A stretch of DNA of 14,400 nucleotides, taken from positions 1 to 14,400 of the forward strand of contig CAJCIW010000153.1 in the NCBI GenBank assembly GCA_903970455.1, in the 5' to 3' direction. Position numbers and translations under genes: made by a program. Each line of letters begins with the position of its first letter. The first letter of the stretch is position 1. Below the pieces are notes generated by a model. That model was not told where the DNA came from, made no database searches, and saw only the letters and a list, made by a program, of their open reading frames with translations. Shown piece by piece: positions 1 through 6,653 of the stretch. This stretch comes from Verrucomicrobiota bacterium. GTDB taxonomy: Bacteria > Chlamydiota > Chlamydiia > Chlamydiales > Rhabdochlamydiaceae.

Positions 1-479
1 CCGAGGGCCAAGGCGACGAGGATTGCACAAAAGCTCAAAGAGAGCTGATTGATCACCCCTGGATTATCATTAACCGCGACAATCATCGTGCTGATCGCTC
101 CGGGCCCTGCCATAATAGGGATTGCCAAAGGGACGATCGCAATCGAGTTGCTATGCCTCGAATCCTTTTGGTCCTCTGAGGTCTGCTTAATGCGGCTCGT
201 TTCTGCGTTGAGCATCGATAAGGCCAATAAGAAGACGACGATCCCCCCTGCAACCTGGAAAGCAGGGACTGTGATCCCCAAAAAATCGAGAAGAGGTCCA
301 CCAATCCATGTCATGGTGACCAAAATCACCCCAACGCTGATGCCGGCAACGAGCCCGGTCCTCTTTTTCTCCGCCTCAGAAAGCCCTTGTGTTAAAGTAA
401 TTAGAGCCGGGAGTGCCGAAAAAGGGCTGCAGATGACCAGAAGTGAGACAAAGTAGTAGATAAATGTGTTGTACTCCAT
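1..479 (-). CDS. MarC/UPF0056 family membrane protein, C-terminal end cut off by the window
   Basis: Reading the minus strand from the ATG at 477-479 gives about 159 codons open to the left edge. The protein starts MEYNTFIYYFVSLLVICSPF and is almost entirely hydrophobic helices. It contains the family-typical stretch ending PLAIPIMAGPGAIST (roughly residues 124-138), which matches the conserved core of MarC proteins. The family is usually a little over 200 residues, so roughly 50 C-terminal residues lie outside the window. MarC proteins are multi-pass inner-membrane proteins whose function is unsettled; the old antibiotic-resistance link for E. coli MarC was not upheld. The gene is divergent from the yhhQ-like gene with 94 bases between start codons. 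No good Shine-Dalgarno precedes the ATG. Family assignment is firm; transport function is only inferred. Confidence 0.85.
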   Translation of the reverse strand, partial: MEYNTFIYYFVSLLVICSPFSALPALITLTQGLSEAEKKRTGLVAGISVGVILVTMTWIGGPLLDFLGITVPAFQVAGGIVVFLLALSMLNAETSRIKQTSEDQKDSRHSNSIAIVPLAIPIMAGPGAISTMIVAVNDNPGVINQLSLSFCAILVALAL

Positions 480-573
480 ATTAATTAGTTTATGTGTTTT
501 GAAAAAAAAATGCAAACTCTTCCGAATTAACCTCTGCCATGCTATTCTAGAACCCTCCATAAATAAATTTTAT
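480..573. promoter_or_regulatory. Divergent intergenic region between marC-like and yhhQ-like genes
   Basis: This AT-rich 94-base gap must start transcription in both directions. For the plus strand, TATTCT at 543-548 is preceded by TG at 540-541 with one base between, an extended -10 arrangement that would start transcription about 20 bases before the yhhQ-like ATG; the -35 is poor. For the minus strand, TTGCAT (510-515) and TAAACT (487-492) are 17 bases apart, but this would give a nearly leaderless marC-like transcript. Both are weak matches read by eye. Confidence 0.3.
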
Positions 574-1233
574 ATGAATGAATTGCTGTTCCTTGCCCAC
601 ATTTTTATCGTCATAGGTTTTGGGTTTGCCGCCTTGAGAATGGGGAAGACCCCCCTTACCTCCTGGGTTGCGGTTCAAGCTGTCCTGGCAAACCTGTTTG
701 TCATCAAACAAATCCCCTTTTTTGGGTTTCATATCACTTGCAGCGATGTTTTCGCGATCGGCAGCATCTTCGGCCTGAATTTATTGCGGGAATATCATGG
801 GCAGGAGGCAGCGAAAAAAGCGCTCCGAACATGTTTCTTCACGATGACCTTTTTTGCACTCATGGGGCAGATCCATCTCTTGTATGCCCCAAGCCCTTTC
901 GATACCGCTCATCCCTCTTTTGAAGCGATTTTATCCTCCTCCCCTCGCCTGCTCGCCGCTTCGTTTGCCGTCTTTATTTTTGTTCAGCAGATCGAATTGC
1001 GTCTGTTTGGCCTGCTTAAGGAGAAATTTCAAATGATACCTCTTGGATGCAGGAATGCCCTCTCCGTCGGCTTCACACAATTTTTGGATACATTTCTCTT
1101 TTCGATTTTAGGTCTCTGGGGAATCGTTCAACATCTTTCAGATGTCATCCTCGTCAGCTTTTTAATTAAACTCCTGGTCATCATCCTGATGACGCCGCTC
1201 TTCCACTTCTCCAAAAGAGCGGTAGTAGAATGA
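574..1233 (+). CDS. yhhQ: Queuosine-precursor (queuine) transporter, YhhQ/COG1738 family
   Basis: A 219-residue, highly hydrophobic protein with about six membrane segments, the usual length for the YhhQ/DUF165 family. Family features visible are the SD pair in the CSDVFAIG segment (residues 56-63), LLREYHG (70-76), and the late motif RNALSVGFTQFLDTFLF (160-176), which matches the family pattern RN.LS...Q..DT..F. The frame is open further upstream to a TTG at 466, but ATG 574 matches the family N-terminus, so I start there; no clear Shine-Dalgarno is visible. The stop overlaps the tgt start by four bases (ATGA), implying translational coupling. Members import 7-deazaguanine precursors such as preQ0/preQ1 or, in Chlamydia, queuine across the inner membrane. 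Its fusion-tight pairing with tgt makes queuine or a precursor the likely substrate here. Confidence 0.9.
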   Translation: MNELLFLAHIFIVIGFGFAALRMGKTPLTSWVAVQAVLANLFVIKQIPFFGFHITCSDVFAIGSIFGLNLLREYHGQEAAKKALRTCFFTMTFFALMGQIHLLYAPSPFDTAHPSFEAILSSSPRLLAASFAVFIFVQQIELRLFGLLKEKFQMIPLGCRNALSVGFTQFLDTFLFSILGLWGIVQHLSDVILVSFLIKLLVIILMTPLFHFSKRAVVE

Positions 1234-2366
1234 TTGAGCCCTACTTTCATTTCGAGCTTATCCATTCCTCTTCAAAATCACGCGCACGCGTAGGCAGGAT
1301 CACAACCCCTCATGGGGTCATCGACACGCCGAATTTTGTCGGTGTCGGAACAAACGGCACCCTCAAAGCTTTAGATAACGCATCTGTTGAACAAATGGGA
1401 TTGCAGCTCATGTTCTGCAATACCTATCACCTCATGCTTCAGCCAGGCACGGGAATTGTGCGCCAGGCAGGCGGTCTCCACCGCTATATCAACCGCTCAT
1501 TGCCCATCATCACAGACTCAGGCGGCTTTCAAGTCTTTAGCTTGGCTTATGGTTCCGTCGCCGATGAATTAAAAAGCAAAGGCACAAAAAAACAAGACGG
1601 CCACGTGTTGAAAATCACCGAGGAAGGAGTCCTGTTCCGCTCCTATCGCGATGGCGCAAAGATCCTTCTGACCCCGGAAACTTCGATTGCCGCGCAAAAA
1701 GACCTTGGCGCCGATATCATCATTCCTTTCGACGAATTGCCCCCCTATCACATTGCCGATATCGATTTAAAAAAATCGTTGGACCGCACCCATCGATGGG
1801 AGGAGCGTTCACTCAACGCCCACCTAGCAAACCCTCAGCGGCAAGCGATCTACGCAGTTATTCATGGCGGGGTGCATCAGGAACTTCGGAAAGCGAGCTG
1901 CGATTTCTTAACCGCTCTTCCTTTCGACGGATTTGCGATTGGAGGAAGCATGGGAAAAACCAAGCCGGAAATGATCGGGATGCTCACGACGACGATGCCG
2001 ATGCTTCCTCTAGAAAAGCCTAATCATCTGCTTGGCATCGGCGATCTCGAATCGATCGATCAATGCATTCCTTTGGGGGTAGACACTTTTGATTCTTCTT
2101 ATCCCACGCGCGCAGCACGCCATGGGATCTTGTTGACCAACAAAGGTCCCCTGAAAATCACACAGAGCAGCCATGCTAGGGCTTTTGTTCCGCCGGAAGA
2201 AGGTTGTCGCTGTTCGACATGCCGCCAGTTTTCTTTAGCGTATCTCCATCATTTATTCAAAGCCCGCGAGATGACATGCATGACGCTCGCGACGGTGCAT
2301 AACCTACATTTCATGGTAGATTTGATGCGGCGTTACCGTGAAAAAATCTTAAGAGATGAGATTTAA
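1230..2366 (+). CDS. tgt: tRNA-guanine transglycosylase (probable queuine-using type)
   Basis: 378 residues, full length. Tgt swaps the wobble guanine of tRNAs with GUN anticodons (Asp, Asn, His, Tyr) for a 7-deazaguanine base. The general-acid aspartate is D96 in ITDSGGFQVF, the nucleophile is D288 in VDTFDSSYPTRAARHG, and the zinc site is C326, C328, C331 and H357. Two base-pocket positions differ from preQ1-using bacterial enzymes. FDEC reads FDEL (residues 167-170), so the pocket Cys (C158 in the Zymomonas enzyme) is Leu. The LAVGE loop reads GGSMGKT (238-244), removing the pocket Val (V233) and shortening the loop. Eukaryotic, queuine-using enzymes also change these two positions. No preQ1 synthesis or queG/queA gene is seen in this window. 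The ATGA overlap with the transporter gene indicates co-translation. Confidence 0.95.
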   Translation: MIEPYFHFELIHSSSKSRARVGRITTPHGVIDTPNFVGVGTNGTLKALDNASVEQMGLQLMFCNTYHLMLQPGTGIVRQAGGLHRYINRSLPIITDSGGFQVFSLAYGSVADELKSKGTKKQDGHVLKITEEGVLFRSYRDGAKILLTPETSIAAQKDLGADIIIPFDELPPYHIADIDLKKSLDRTHRWEERSLNAHLANPQRQAIYAVIHGGVHQELRKASCDFLTALPFDGFAIGGSMGKTKPEMIGMLTTTMPMLPLEKPNHLLGIGDLESIDQCIPLGVDTFDSSYPTRAARHGILLTNKGPLKITQSSHARAFVPPEEGCRCSTCRQFSLAYLHHLFKAREMTCMTLATVHNLHFMVDLMRRYREKILRDEI

Positions 2367-2402
2367 TCCTCTTCTTAGTTATCCTATTGGCAGTTTTAAA
2401 CT

Positions 2403-2409
2403 AGAAGGA
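2403..2409 (+). promoter_or_regulatory. Ribosome binding site fixing the udk start
   Basis: AGAAGGA lies 7 bases before ATG 2417. It matters because it places the start codon ahead of the hydrophobic leader of uridine kinase. There is no other in-frame ATG, GTG or TTG before the P-loop. Confidence 0.7.
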
Positions 2410-2416
2410 TTATTTT

Positions 2417-3121
2417 ATGCGTTTTCTCATCGTTGCTCTTTTATCTTTTGTATTCCCTTTAATAGCTGAGGCCCAAGTATTCGTTGGGATAGCGGGTGGA
2501 ACCGGTTCTGGAAAAACGACCCTAGCCGAAAAGTTGCTCGAAACTTTTTCCGACTGCGCTGTCATCATCAACCAAGACGACTATTACAAAGACCTCTCCC
2601 ATTTAAGCATTGAAGAGCGCGCTAAACGGAATTTTGACCATCCCGATGCGATCGATTTTGCGTTATTGAAAAAGCATCTGCTTCAACTCAAAGAAGATCA
2701 TCCGATCGAAGTGCCGATTTATAATTTTACCACCCATTCCCGCGAAAAGAGCACGCAGACAGTCAACCCCGCTGAGATCGTCATCGTCGAAGGGATTCTT
2801 TTGTTTGCCGTACCGGAAATTCGGGAATTGTGTGATTTGAAGATCTTTGTCGAGTCCGATGACGACATCCGGCTCCTTCGACGCATTGAGAGGGATTTGA
2901 ATGAAAGAGCCCGCGATTTCAACAGCGTGCGCGACCAGTATATGACAACCGTAAAGCCGATGCACGAAACGTTCGTGGAACCTAGCAAGCGGCATGCAGA
3001 CTTGATCATTCCTACAAGGCAGCGCAATGAGAACGGCATCGCTTTGGTTATCTCAGGGTTGAAAAAGGGACGTCACTTTTTGGCCCAAAGATCAGATAAA
3101 GCAAAACAACCGATCAACTGA
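2417..3121 (+). CDS. udk: Uridine kinase with an N-terminal signal peptide
   Basis: 234 residues. Uridine kinase phosphorylates uridine and cytidine to UMP and CMP. The catalytic part is complete: P-loop GGTGSGKT (27-34), NQDDYYKD (52-59), NFDHPDAID (72-80), VEGILLF (124-130), and the lid-type helix RRIERDLNERARDFNS (155-170). Bacterial Udk usually begins a few residues before the P-loop (..IIGIAGGTGSGKT). Here the first 20 residues are a hydrophobic stretch with one early Arg and an AEA site, resembling a Sec signal peptide (MRFLIVALLSFVFPLIAEAQ). No alternative in-frame start codon exists downstream of ATG 2417 and before the P-loop, and a good Shine-Dalgarno supports that ATG. It follows tgt by 50 bases and may be in the same transcript. 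Its stop is one base from the thymidine kinase stop. Enzyme identity is firm; export is inferred. Confidence 0.93.
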   Translation: MRFLIVALLSFVFPLIAEAQVFVGIAGGTGSGKTTLAEKLLETFSDCAVIINQDDYYKDLSHLSIEERAKRNFDHPDAIDFALLKKHLLQLKEDHPIEVPIYNFTTHSREKSTQTVNPAEIVIVEGILLFAVPEIRELCDLKIFVESDDDIRLLRRIERDLNERARDFNSVRDQYMTTVKPMHETFVEPSKRHADLIIPTRQRNENGIALVISGLKKGRHFLAQRSDKAKQPIN

Positions 3122-3122
3122 G

Positions 3123-3731
3123 TTAATTAGCATCCTGTACTTGTGCCAAGAGTGCTATGTTGCTCGCCGCTTCGATTTGATCGACATAGCACTTGTAGCA
3201 AACAGGATAGTATTTCTCTTCGGTACCGAGCTGGACAGAAGGGCCGTCAAGAGCGGCTATCCCATTCACATGCTTCAAGTTTACAATCGATTTCCGGTTG
3301 CAGTAGTGGCAAGTCGCCTTCACCTCTTCAATCGAGTCAGCCAATTCCATTAATCGGCGCGAACCTTCGAACAATCGCGTGCGGAAGTCAGACCTGAGAC
3401 CATAGCAGATCACAGGAATGTTTTTGATAAGGGTGATCTTCCTCAATTCTTCAATATGCACCGAAGAGATAAATTGTGCTTCGTCCACGAGAACACAGCT
3501 GATATCGTCCCAGTCCATCTCAAGCAGTTTAGTCTCCGGCGATACCAAAATATCCGCATCCATCTCGAGTCCCGCTCGCGATTTTATTCTCTCTCTCCCA
3601 AAACGGGTGTCCAACTCAGGCTTCAACAGAACAATTCTTTTCCCTTGCTGCCGGTAATTATGGGCGACAGCGAGCAGATTCAATGTCTTCGCACTTCCAA
3701 CAGTTCCATACCGAAAATAGAGCTTAGCCAT
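3123..3731 (-). CDS. tdk: Thymidine kinase (type II, zinc-binding)
   Basis: 202 residues from ATG 3731, which has a GGAGG five bases upstream; an in-frame TTG at 3743 overlaps that ribosome site and is unlikely to be used. The enzyme phosphorylates thymidine to dTMP in the salvage pathway. Motifs are the P-loop GTVGSAKT (9-16), catalytic Glu84 in LVDEAQF (81-87), and the zinc cysteines C141, C144, C178 and C181, followed by the substrate lasso region around 163-176. The P-loop has SAKT in place of the common SGKT or AGKS, a variant I believe occurs in other bacterial thymidine kinases, so I do not read it as inactivation. There is no signal peptide, unlike the convergent uridine kinase. The pair points to pyrimidine nucleoside uptake and salvage from outside the cell or from a host. 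Confidence 0.95.
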   Translation of the reverse strand: MAKLYFRYGTVGSAKTLNLLAVAHNYRQQGKRIVLLKPELDTRFGRERIKSRAGLEMDADILVSPETKLLEMDWDDISCVLVDEAQFISSVHIEELRKITLIKNIPVICYGLRSDFRTRLFEGSRRLMELADSIEEVKATCHYCNRKSIVNLKHVNGIAALDGPSVQLGTEEKYYPVCYKCYVDQIEAASNIALLAQVQDAN

Positions 3732-3838
3732 ATCAGCCTCCAAAGATTAAATGATACTCGTGGATCCTTTTTCACTTTATCTTTTTCTCATTTTTCGACA
3801 TAAAAAACCCTTGTCTCAAACATTTATTGGGGGAAAAC
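3732..3838. promoter_or_regulatory. Divergent promoter region between tdk and the GNAT gene
   Basis: A 107-base gap between two divergent starts, so it should contain promoters for both. GGAGG for tdk is at 3737-3741 (minus) and GGGGGA for the acetyltransferase is at 3829-3834 (plus). The middle is AT-rich and includes possible -10 elements such as TATCAT on the minus strand (3752-3757). I cannot pick a convincing -35/-10 pair in either direction. Confidence 0.35.
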
Positions 3839-4444
3839 ATGATGCTTTTGACAGATATCCATGTACGCTCTTTCACCGGGCCCGGCCTAAAGTCGTATCT
3901 GCATTCGGTCGCGAAATTACGCATGGATGTCTTTAGGGAGTACCCCTATTTCGAGGAGCCCGACCTGGAAAGGGAAACGCAAACTTTAAGAAAAGTATTA
4001 TCCCACAGAGAGTCGATTGGGGTTTTGATTTTCGATAACACGACCATCGTCGTCGCATCGGTCGGCTATCCTCTGGCCATCGAGGAACAATCCCTGCTGA
4101 AACCTTTTAAAGAAAAAAGGGTGGATATCGATTCCTATTATTCATTTGGAGATTCTGTCCTCCTCAAGGCATACCGCGGCAGAGGGATCGGCCACCATTT
4201 TTTCGATGCGCGCGAAACACATGTCGCCCACCACAAAAAATACAAATACATCTGCTTTTGCTTCCCCGAACACTCCGAAACAGATACGAATGCGCCAAAA
4301 GACTTTATCCCTTTATCCGACTTTTGGCGGAAAAGAGGCTACATGCCGCATCACGAAATGAAATGCACTCTTTCCTGGAAGACGGTGGGAGAGACGCGCA
4401 GAACGGAAAAGAATATGATCTACTGGATCAAAGAACTTCACTAA
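3839..4444 (+). CDS. GNAT-family N-acetyltransferase, substrate unknown
   Basis: 201 residues from ATG 3839, which sits 4-5 bases after GGGGGA; ATG 3842 is an equally possible start and an in-frame TTG at 3827 is less likely. The fold call rests on the acetyl-CoA motif A: SVLLKAYRGRGIGHHFF (residues 106-122), with RGRGIG (113-118) matching the Q/R-x-x-G-x-G/A pyrophosphate-binding signature. This is preceded by a strand region (61-79) typical of GNAT. Near the C-terminus, SDFWRKRGYMP (160-170) resembles the common f(y)xxxGF motif. Nothing identifies the acceptor. It is divergent from tdk and converges with the RDD gene, with 45 bases between stops, so it is probably monocistronic. The protein looks cytosolic. 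Confidence 0.75.
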   Translation: MMLLTDIHVRSFTGPGLKSYLHSVAKLRMDVFREYPYFEEPDLERETQTLRKVLSHRESIGVLIFDNTTIVVASVGYPLAIEEQSLLKPFKEKRVDIDSYYSFGDSVLLKAYRGRGIGHHFFDARETHVAHHKKYKYICFCFPEHSETDTNAPKDFIPLSDFWRKRGYMPHHEMKCTLSWKTVGETRRTEKNMIYWIKELH

Positions 4445-4453
4445 GAAACCTGC

Positions 4454-4488
4454 AAAAAATGATGCCCGATTTTCTCATCCCAGATCGG
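4454..4488 (-). terminator. Weak hairpin plus T-tract downstream of the RDD gene
   Basis: On the minus strand, CCGAT (4484-4488) pairs with ATCGG (4466-4470) across a 13-base loop, and six T residues follow after a 6-base gap (4454-4459). The stem is only 5 bp, so this is a possible terminator, not a strong one. Confidence 0.3.
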
Positions 4489-4489
4489 A

Positions 4490-5386
4490 CTAAGACGTTT
4501 CAAAGGAATCCAAAAAGGGATTCTGCTGCATTTCCTCAGCATGGGAAGGGGGGTAAGTGATGGAGAGTTTGTACAAAGTCGGCCCAACGATGATCAGACG
4601 CCCTTTCACTTCCTCGCCGCCTTGTTTCATCCGATAGTCGAGGACACGATGCCCCGAGATTTTTTTCAATTCTTTTTCGATCAGCTCTCCCCCTTCTGTA
4701 TGCTTCACTAAGAGTTCGAGCACTCCCTTCAGAAGAGTCGTATTCCCGGCGATTCTCCATCGTCGGGGAAGTTCCATGTGGCTTACAGAATAGAGGATTT
4801 TTTCATTTTCGGTGCTGGTGAGTTCTTCGTAGGGAAGAACTTTTCCGCTGTCGGGGATCACGAGTTCTTTCACATTTTCTTCCGGGGGCGTCGGGAAAGA
4901 AATTTTAAACCCCCCATCATCAGGAGAATATTGGACCCATTCTTGGGGAGAAATTCCCTCGTCCAACCCCACGCTCCACAACGTCAAATAATTACCATAG
5001 ATTGCTGTCATGACAAATGCTGCGCTCGCTGCAATTGCGCACAATTTTCTCATCCACGAGGTCTTTTTTTGAAGGAGTGTCCCCGGCCGGCCAGGTAGAA
5101 AAAATGCCCTGCGTAAAGAAGCGGAAAAGGGAAGTTTAAACCCAAGAGCGTCCCGGACAGATAAACCCAAGAGAGCTTTCCCGGGAGTTGTTCCCCACTT
5201 GCTAATCAACCAGGCTTCTACGGACACCCACAAGAATGGGGTAGCCAATCCGAGCAAATAATAAAAGAGAGGGCCGTAAAAGAACGGAAGAAAAAGAGTA
5301 ACAGCTCCAAGCGTTAGAAAAAAAAGGCAGTAATCGCAAAAGCGGGCAAGGGCCCGGAACCAACGGTTTATTTCAAAATAAAACAT
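4490..5386 (-). CDS. RDD-domain membrane protein with a C-terminal extracytoplasmic domain
   Basis: 298 residues. The N-terminal part is an RDD domain: RALARFCDY (11-19) carries the Arg and Asp of the signature, two membrane segments follow (about 20-35 and 38-60), and SKWGTTPGKALLGLSV (62-77) is the second conserved RDD block. A third membrane segment lies at about 113-136. From about 150 the protein is soluble, beginning YSPDDGGFKISFPTPP, and with three membrane crossings this domain should face outside the inner membrane if the N-terminus is cytosolic. I do not recognise a named family for the C-terminal domain, though its opening resembles a 'spdg-F-sv-fPg-P' type found after membrane anchors in other proteins. 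RDD proteins have been linked to ion transport in some bacteria; no function can be given here. An extended -10 promoter lies just upstream. Confidence 0.8.
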   Translation of the reverse strand: MFYFEINRWFRALARFCDYCLFFLTLGAVTLFLPFFYGPLFYYLLGLATPFLWVSVEAWLISKWGTTPGKALLGLSVRDALGFKLPFSASLRRAFFLPGRPGTLLQKKTSWMRKLCAIAASAAFVMTAIYGNYLTLWSVGLDEGISPQEWVQYSPDDGGFKISFPTPPEENVKELVIPDSGKVLPYEELTSTENEKILYSVSHMELPRRWRIAGNTTLLKGVLELLVKHTEGGELIEKELKKISGHRVLDYRMKQGGEEVKGRLIIVGPTLYKLSITYPPSHAEEMQQNPFLDSFETS

Positions 5387-5409
5387 GGTAAAACCCAGTT
5401 ATTATGGAA

Positions 5410-5418
5410 ATTATAACA
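5410..5418 (-). promoter_or_regulatory. Extended -10 promoter element for the RDD gene
   Basis: The minus strand reads TGTTATAAT, a perfect TGnTATAAT extended -10. A start of transcription about 7 bases downstream would leave a leader of roughly 17 bases before the ATG at 5386. The -35 position is poor, which is common for extended -10 promoters. Confidence 0.6.
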
Positions 5419-5468
5419 CGAAGAAACTTTAAATAGAGGGAAACAAAATTTTATTACATTATTAAATT

Positions 5469-5495
5469 AACAGGGATGTTAATTACACCCCTGTT
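5469..5495 (-). terminator. Hairpin after the speE-dioxygenase operon
   Basis: AACAGGG (5469-5475) and CCCTGTT (5489-5495) form a 7-bp stem with a 13-base loop, 12 bases beyond the stop codon of the dioxygenase. On the minus strand the following bases are AT-rich (AATTTAATAATG) but not a clean T-run. It could stop transcription or stabilise the 3' end; it also separates this operon from the RDD promoter. Confidence 0.45.
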
Positions 5496-5506
5496 TAAAG
5501 AAATAT

Positions 5507-6643
5507 TTAGTGACCAAGACGGAGGAGTTCCGCCAAAACAGCCTCGCTAGCTAGCCCCGCCTCTCTCAATTTTTTCATTGCTTTCGGGCTTGCCCTTCCC
5601 ACTTCAATCAACCGTTCCATCAGGCCGCTTTCGGCAAGATGCTGCATCATGACCGGAGAGGCCAGGCCTAAATCGACCAGCCTTTCCTCAAGAAGCTCAA
5701 GGCGGGTTGCGTTCGCATATTTCGGGACACCGCCTGTGCGGTCGATGCATGCGGTGAGCGGATCCAGCCTGTCCTGCGAGCGGGGATGTACAAAAAACAC
5801 CAGAGAATACCGTTCGTACCCATCCCGTTTGGCAACCACGCGGTGCAGTCCGCTGCGGAATTCCCCATTCGTGATGTTTTCCAACATATCCCCTCCATTG
5901 ACGATAAAAGCATTTTCAGGAACTTTCACATCAATCCATTCCCCTTCTTTATTTCGCACCTGCAGACCCTCTGCTGTCGCCCGCGGCAGAATGGTGAAGA
6001 GATCGATATCGGTATGCTCGGCAGCCCAAAAACTCTCTTTGGGAGGATTCGCAGGATAATGGATAGCCCGCATTAACACATCGCCATCAACGATCATCTC
6101 CTGCAACAGGGCAGGAGGGGCCCCGATCGCCTCCGACATCGCAGAGCTCAAGGAAAGCGTGTATTCCTGCAGTGCCGTAAAAAGGGAATAAAGCGGATCT
6201 TTCAAATTGAAATCGGACGGCCAAATATTTTGCCATGTGCTCAAAGCCCGCGCCTGCTCTTCGCTCCGCTCGCGCCCCACATGATAGAATTCCTTGAAGT
6301 CTCCCAAATGAGACCCTTTAGCCGATTCTCCCGGAACATAGCCGCGCTGGCCATTCGTAGAAAGGCTGAAACTCCGCATTTTTTCGTCGAACGGCAAAGC
6401 AAAATACTCAAAACAGGCCCGATACCCATTGTCCAATATTTCGGCGTTAACGCCCGTGTTGACGATAGCAAAAAAGCCCACCTCGTGCAGCGCATCGTAA
6501 AGTTCTTTGACGAACTTTTCTTTGGTCTCTTGCCGATAATACTGCTTCATGTCCAGCACGGGAATCGTCGCATCGAACTCTGCAACGGCGCTGGAAAAAA
6601 GAGTCATCGCCGCAATTTGCAATATCCATCTTTTTAAACTCAT
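5507..6643 (-). CDS. Isopenicillin-N-synthase-like 2-oxoglutarate/Fe(II) oxygenase with signal peptide
   Basis: 378 residues from ATG 6643, ten bases after the speE stop; an in-frame TTG at 6694 would overlap speE and is rejected. The family-typical opening ATIPVLDM is at residues 25-32, preceded by a Sec-like signal peptide with a positive end (SLKR), hydrophobic core and AVA|E cleavage site near 19-22. The iron ligands are H210 and D212 in AEHTDIDLF and H267 in RSGLHRVV; the 2-oxoglutarate-binding pair is R278 and S280 (RYS). This is the plant-hormone/flavonoid-oxygenase-like branch, found in many bacteria with unknown substrates. The C-terminus carries a 23-residue tandem repeat (320-342 and 343-365, about half identical) beginning ERL[VI], a helical tail beyond the oxygenase core. 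Co-transcription with speE suggests a linked role. Substrate unknown; export is inferred. Confidence 0.88.
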   Translation of the reverse strand: MSLKRWILQIAAMTLFSSAVAEFDATIPVLDMKQYYRQETKEKFVKELYDALHEVGFFAIVNTGVNAEILDNGYRACFEYFALPFDEKMRSFSLSTNGQRGYVPGESAKGSHLGDFKEFYHVGRERSEEQARALSTWQNIWPSDFNLKDPLYSLFTALQEYTLSLSSAMSEAIGAPPALLQEMIVDGDVLMRAIHYPANPPKESFWAAEHTDIDLFTILPRATAEGLQVRNKEGEWIDVKVPENAFIVNGGDMLENITNGEFRSGLHRVVAKRDGYERYSLVFFVHPRSQDRLDPLTACIDRTGGVPKYANATRLELLEERLVDLGLASPVMMQHLAESGLMERLIEVGRASPKAMKKLREAGLASEAVLAELLRLGH

Positions 6644-6653
6644 TTCCCACCAC

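Noticed and set aside
49..456. 135-residue plus-strand frame
   Set aside because: It is antisense to the marC-like gene, whose minus-strand translation has the recognisable family core.
3684..3707. SAKT in the thymidine kinase P-loop as a sign of inactivation
   Set aside because: To my knowledge this variant occurs in other bacterial thymidine kinases, and the catalytic Glu and all four zinc cysteines are intact.
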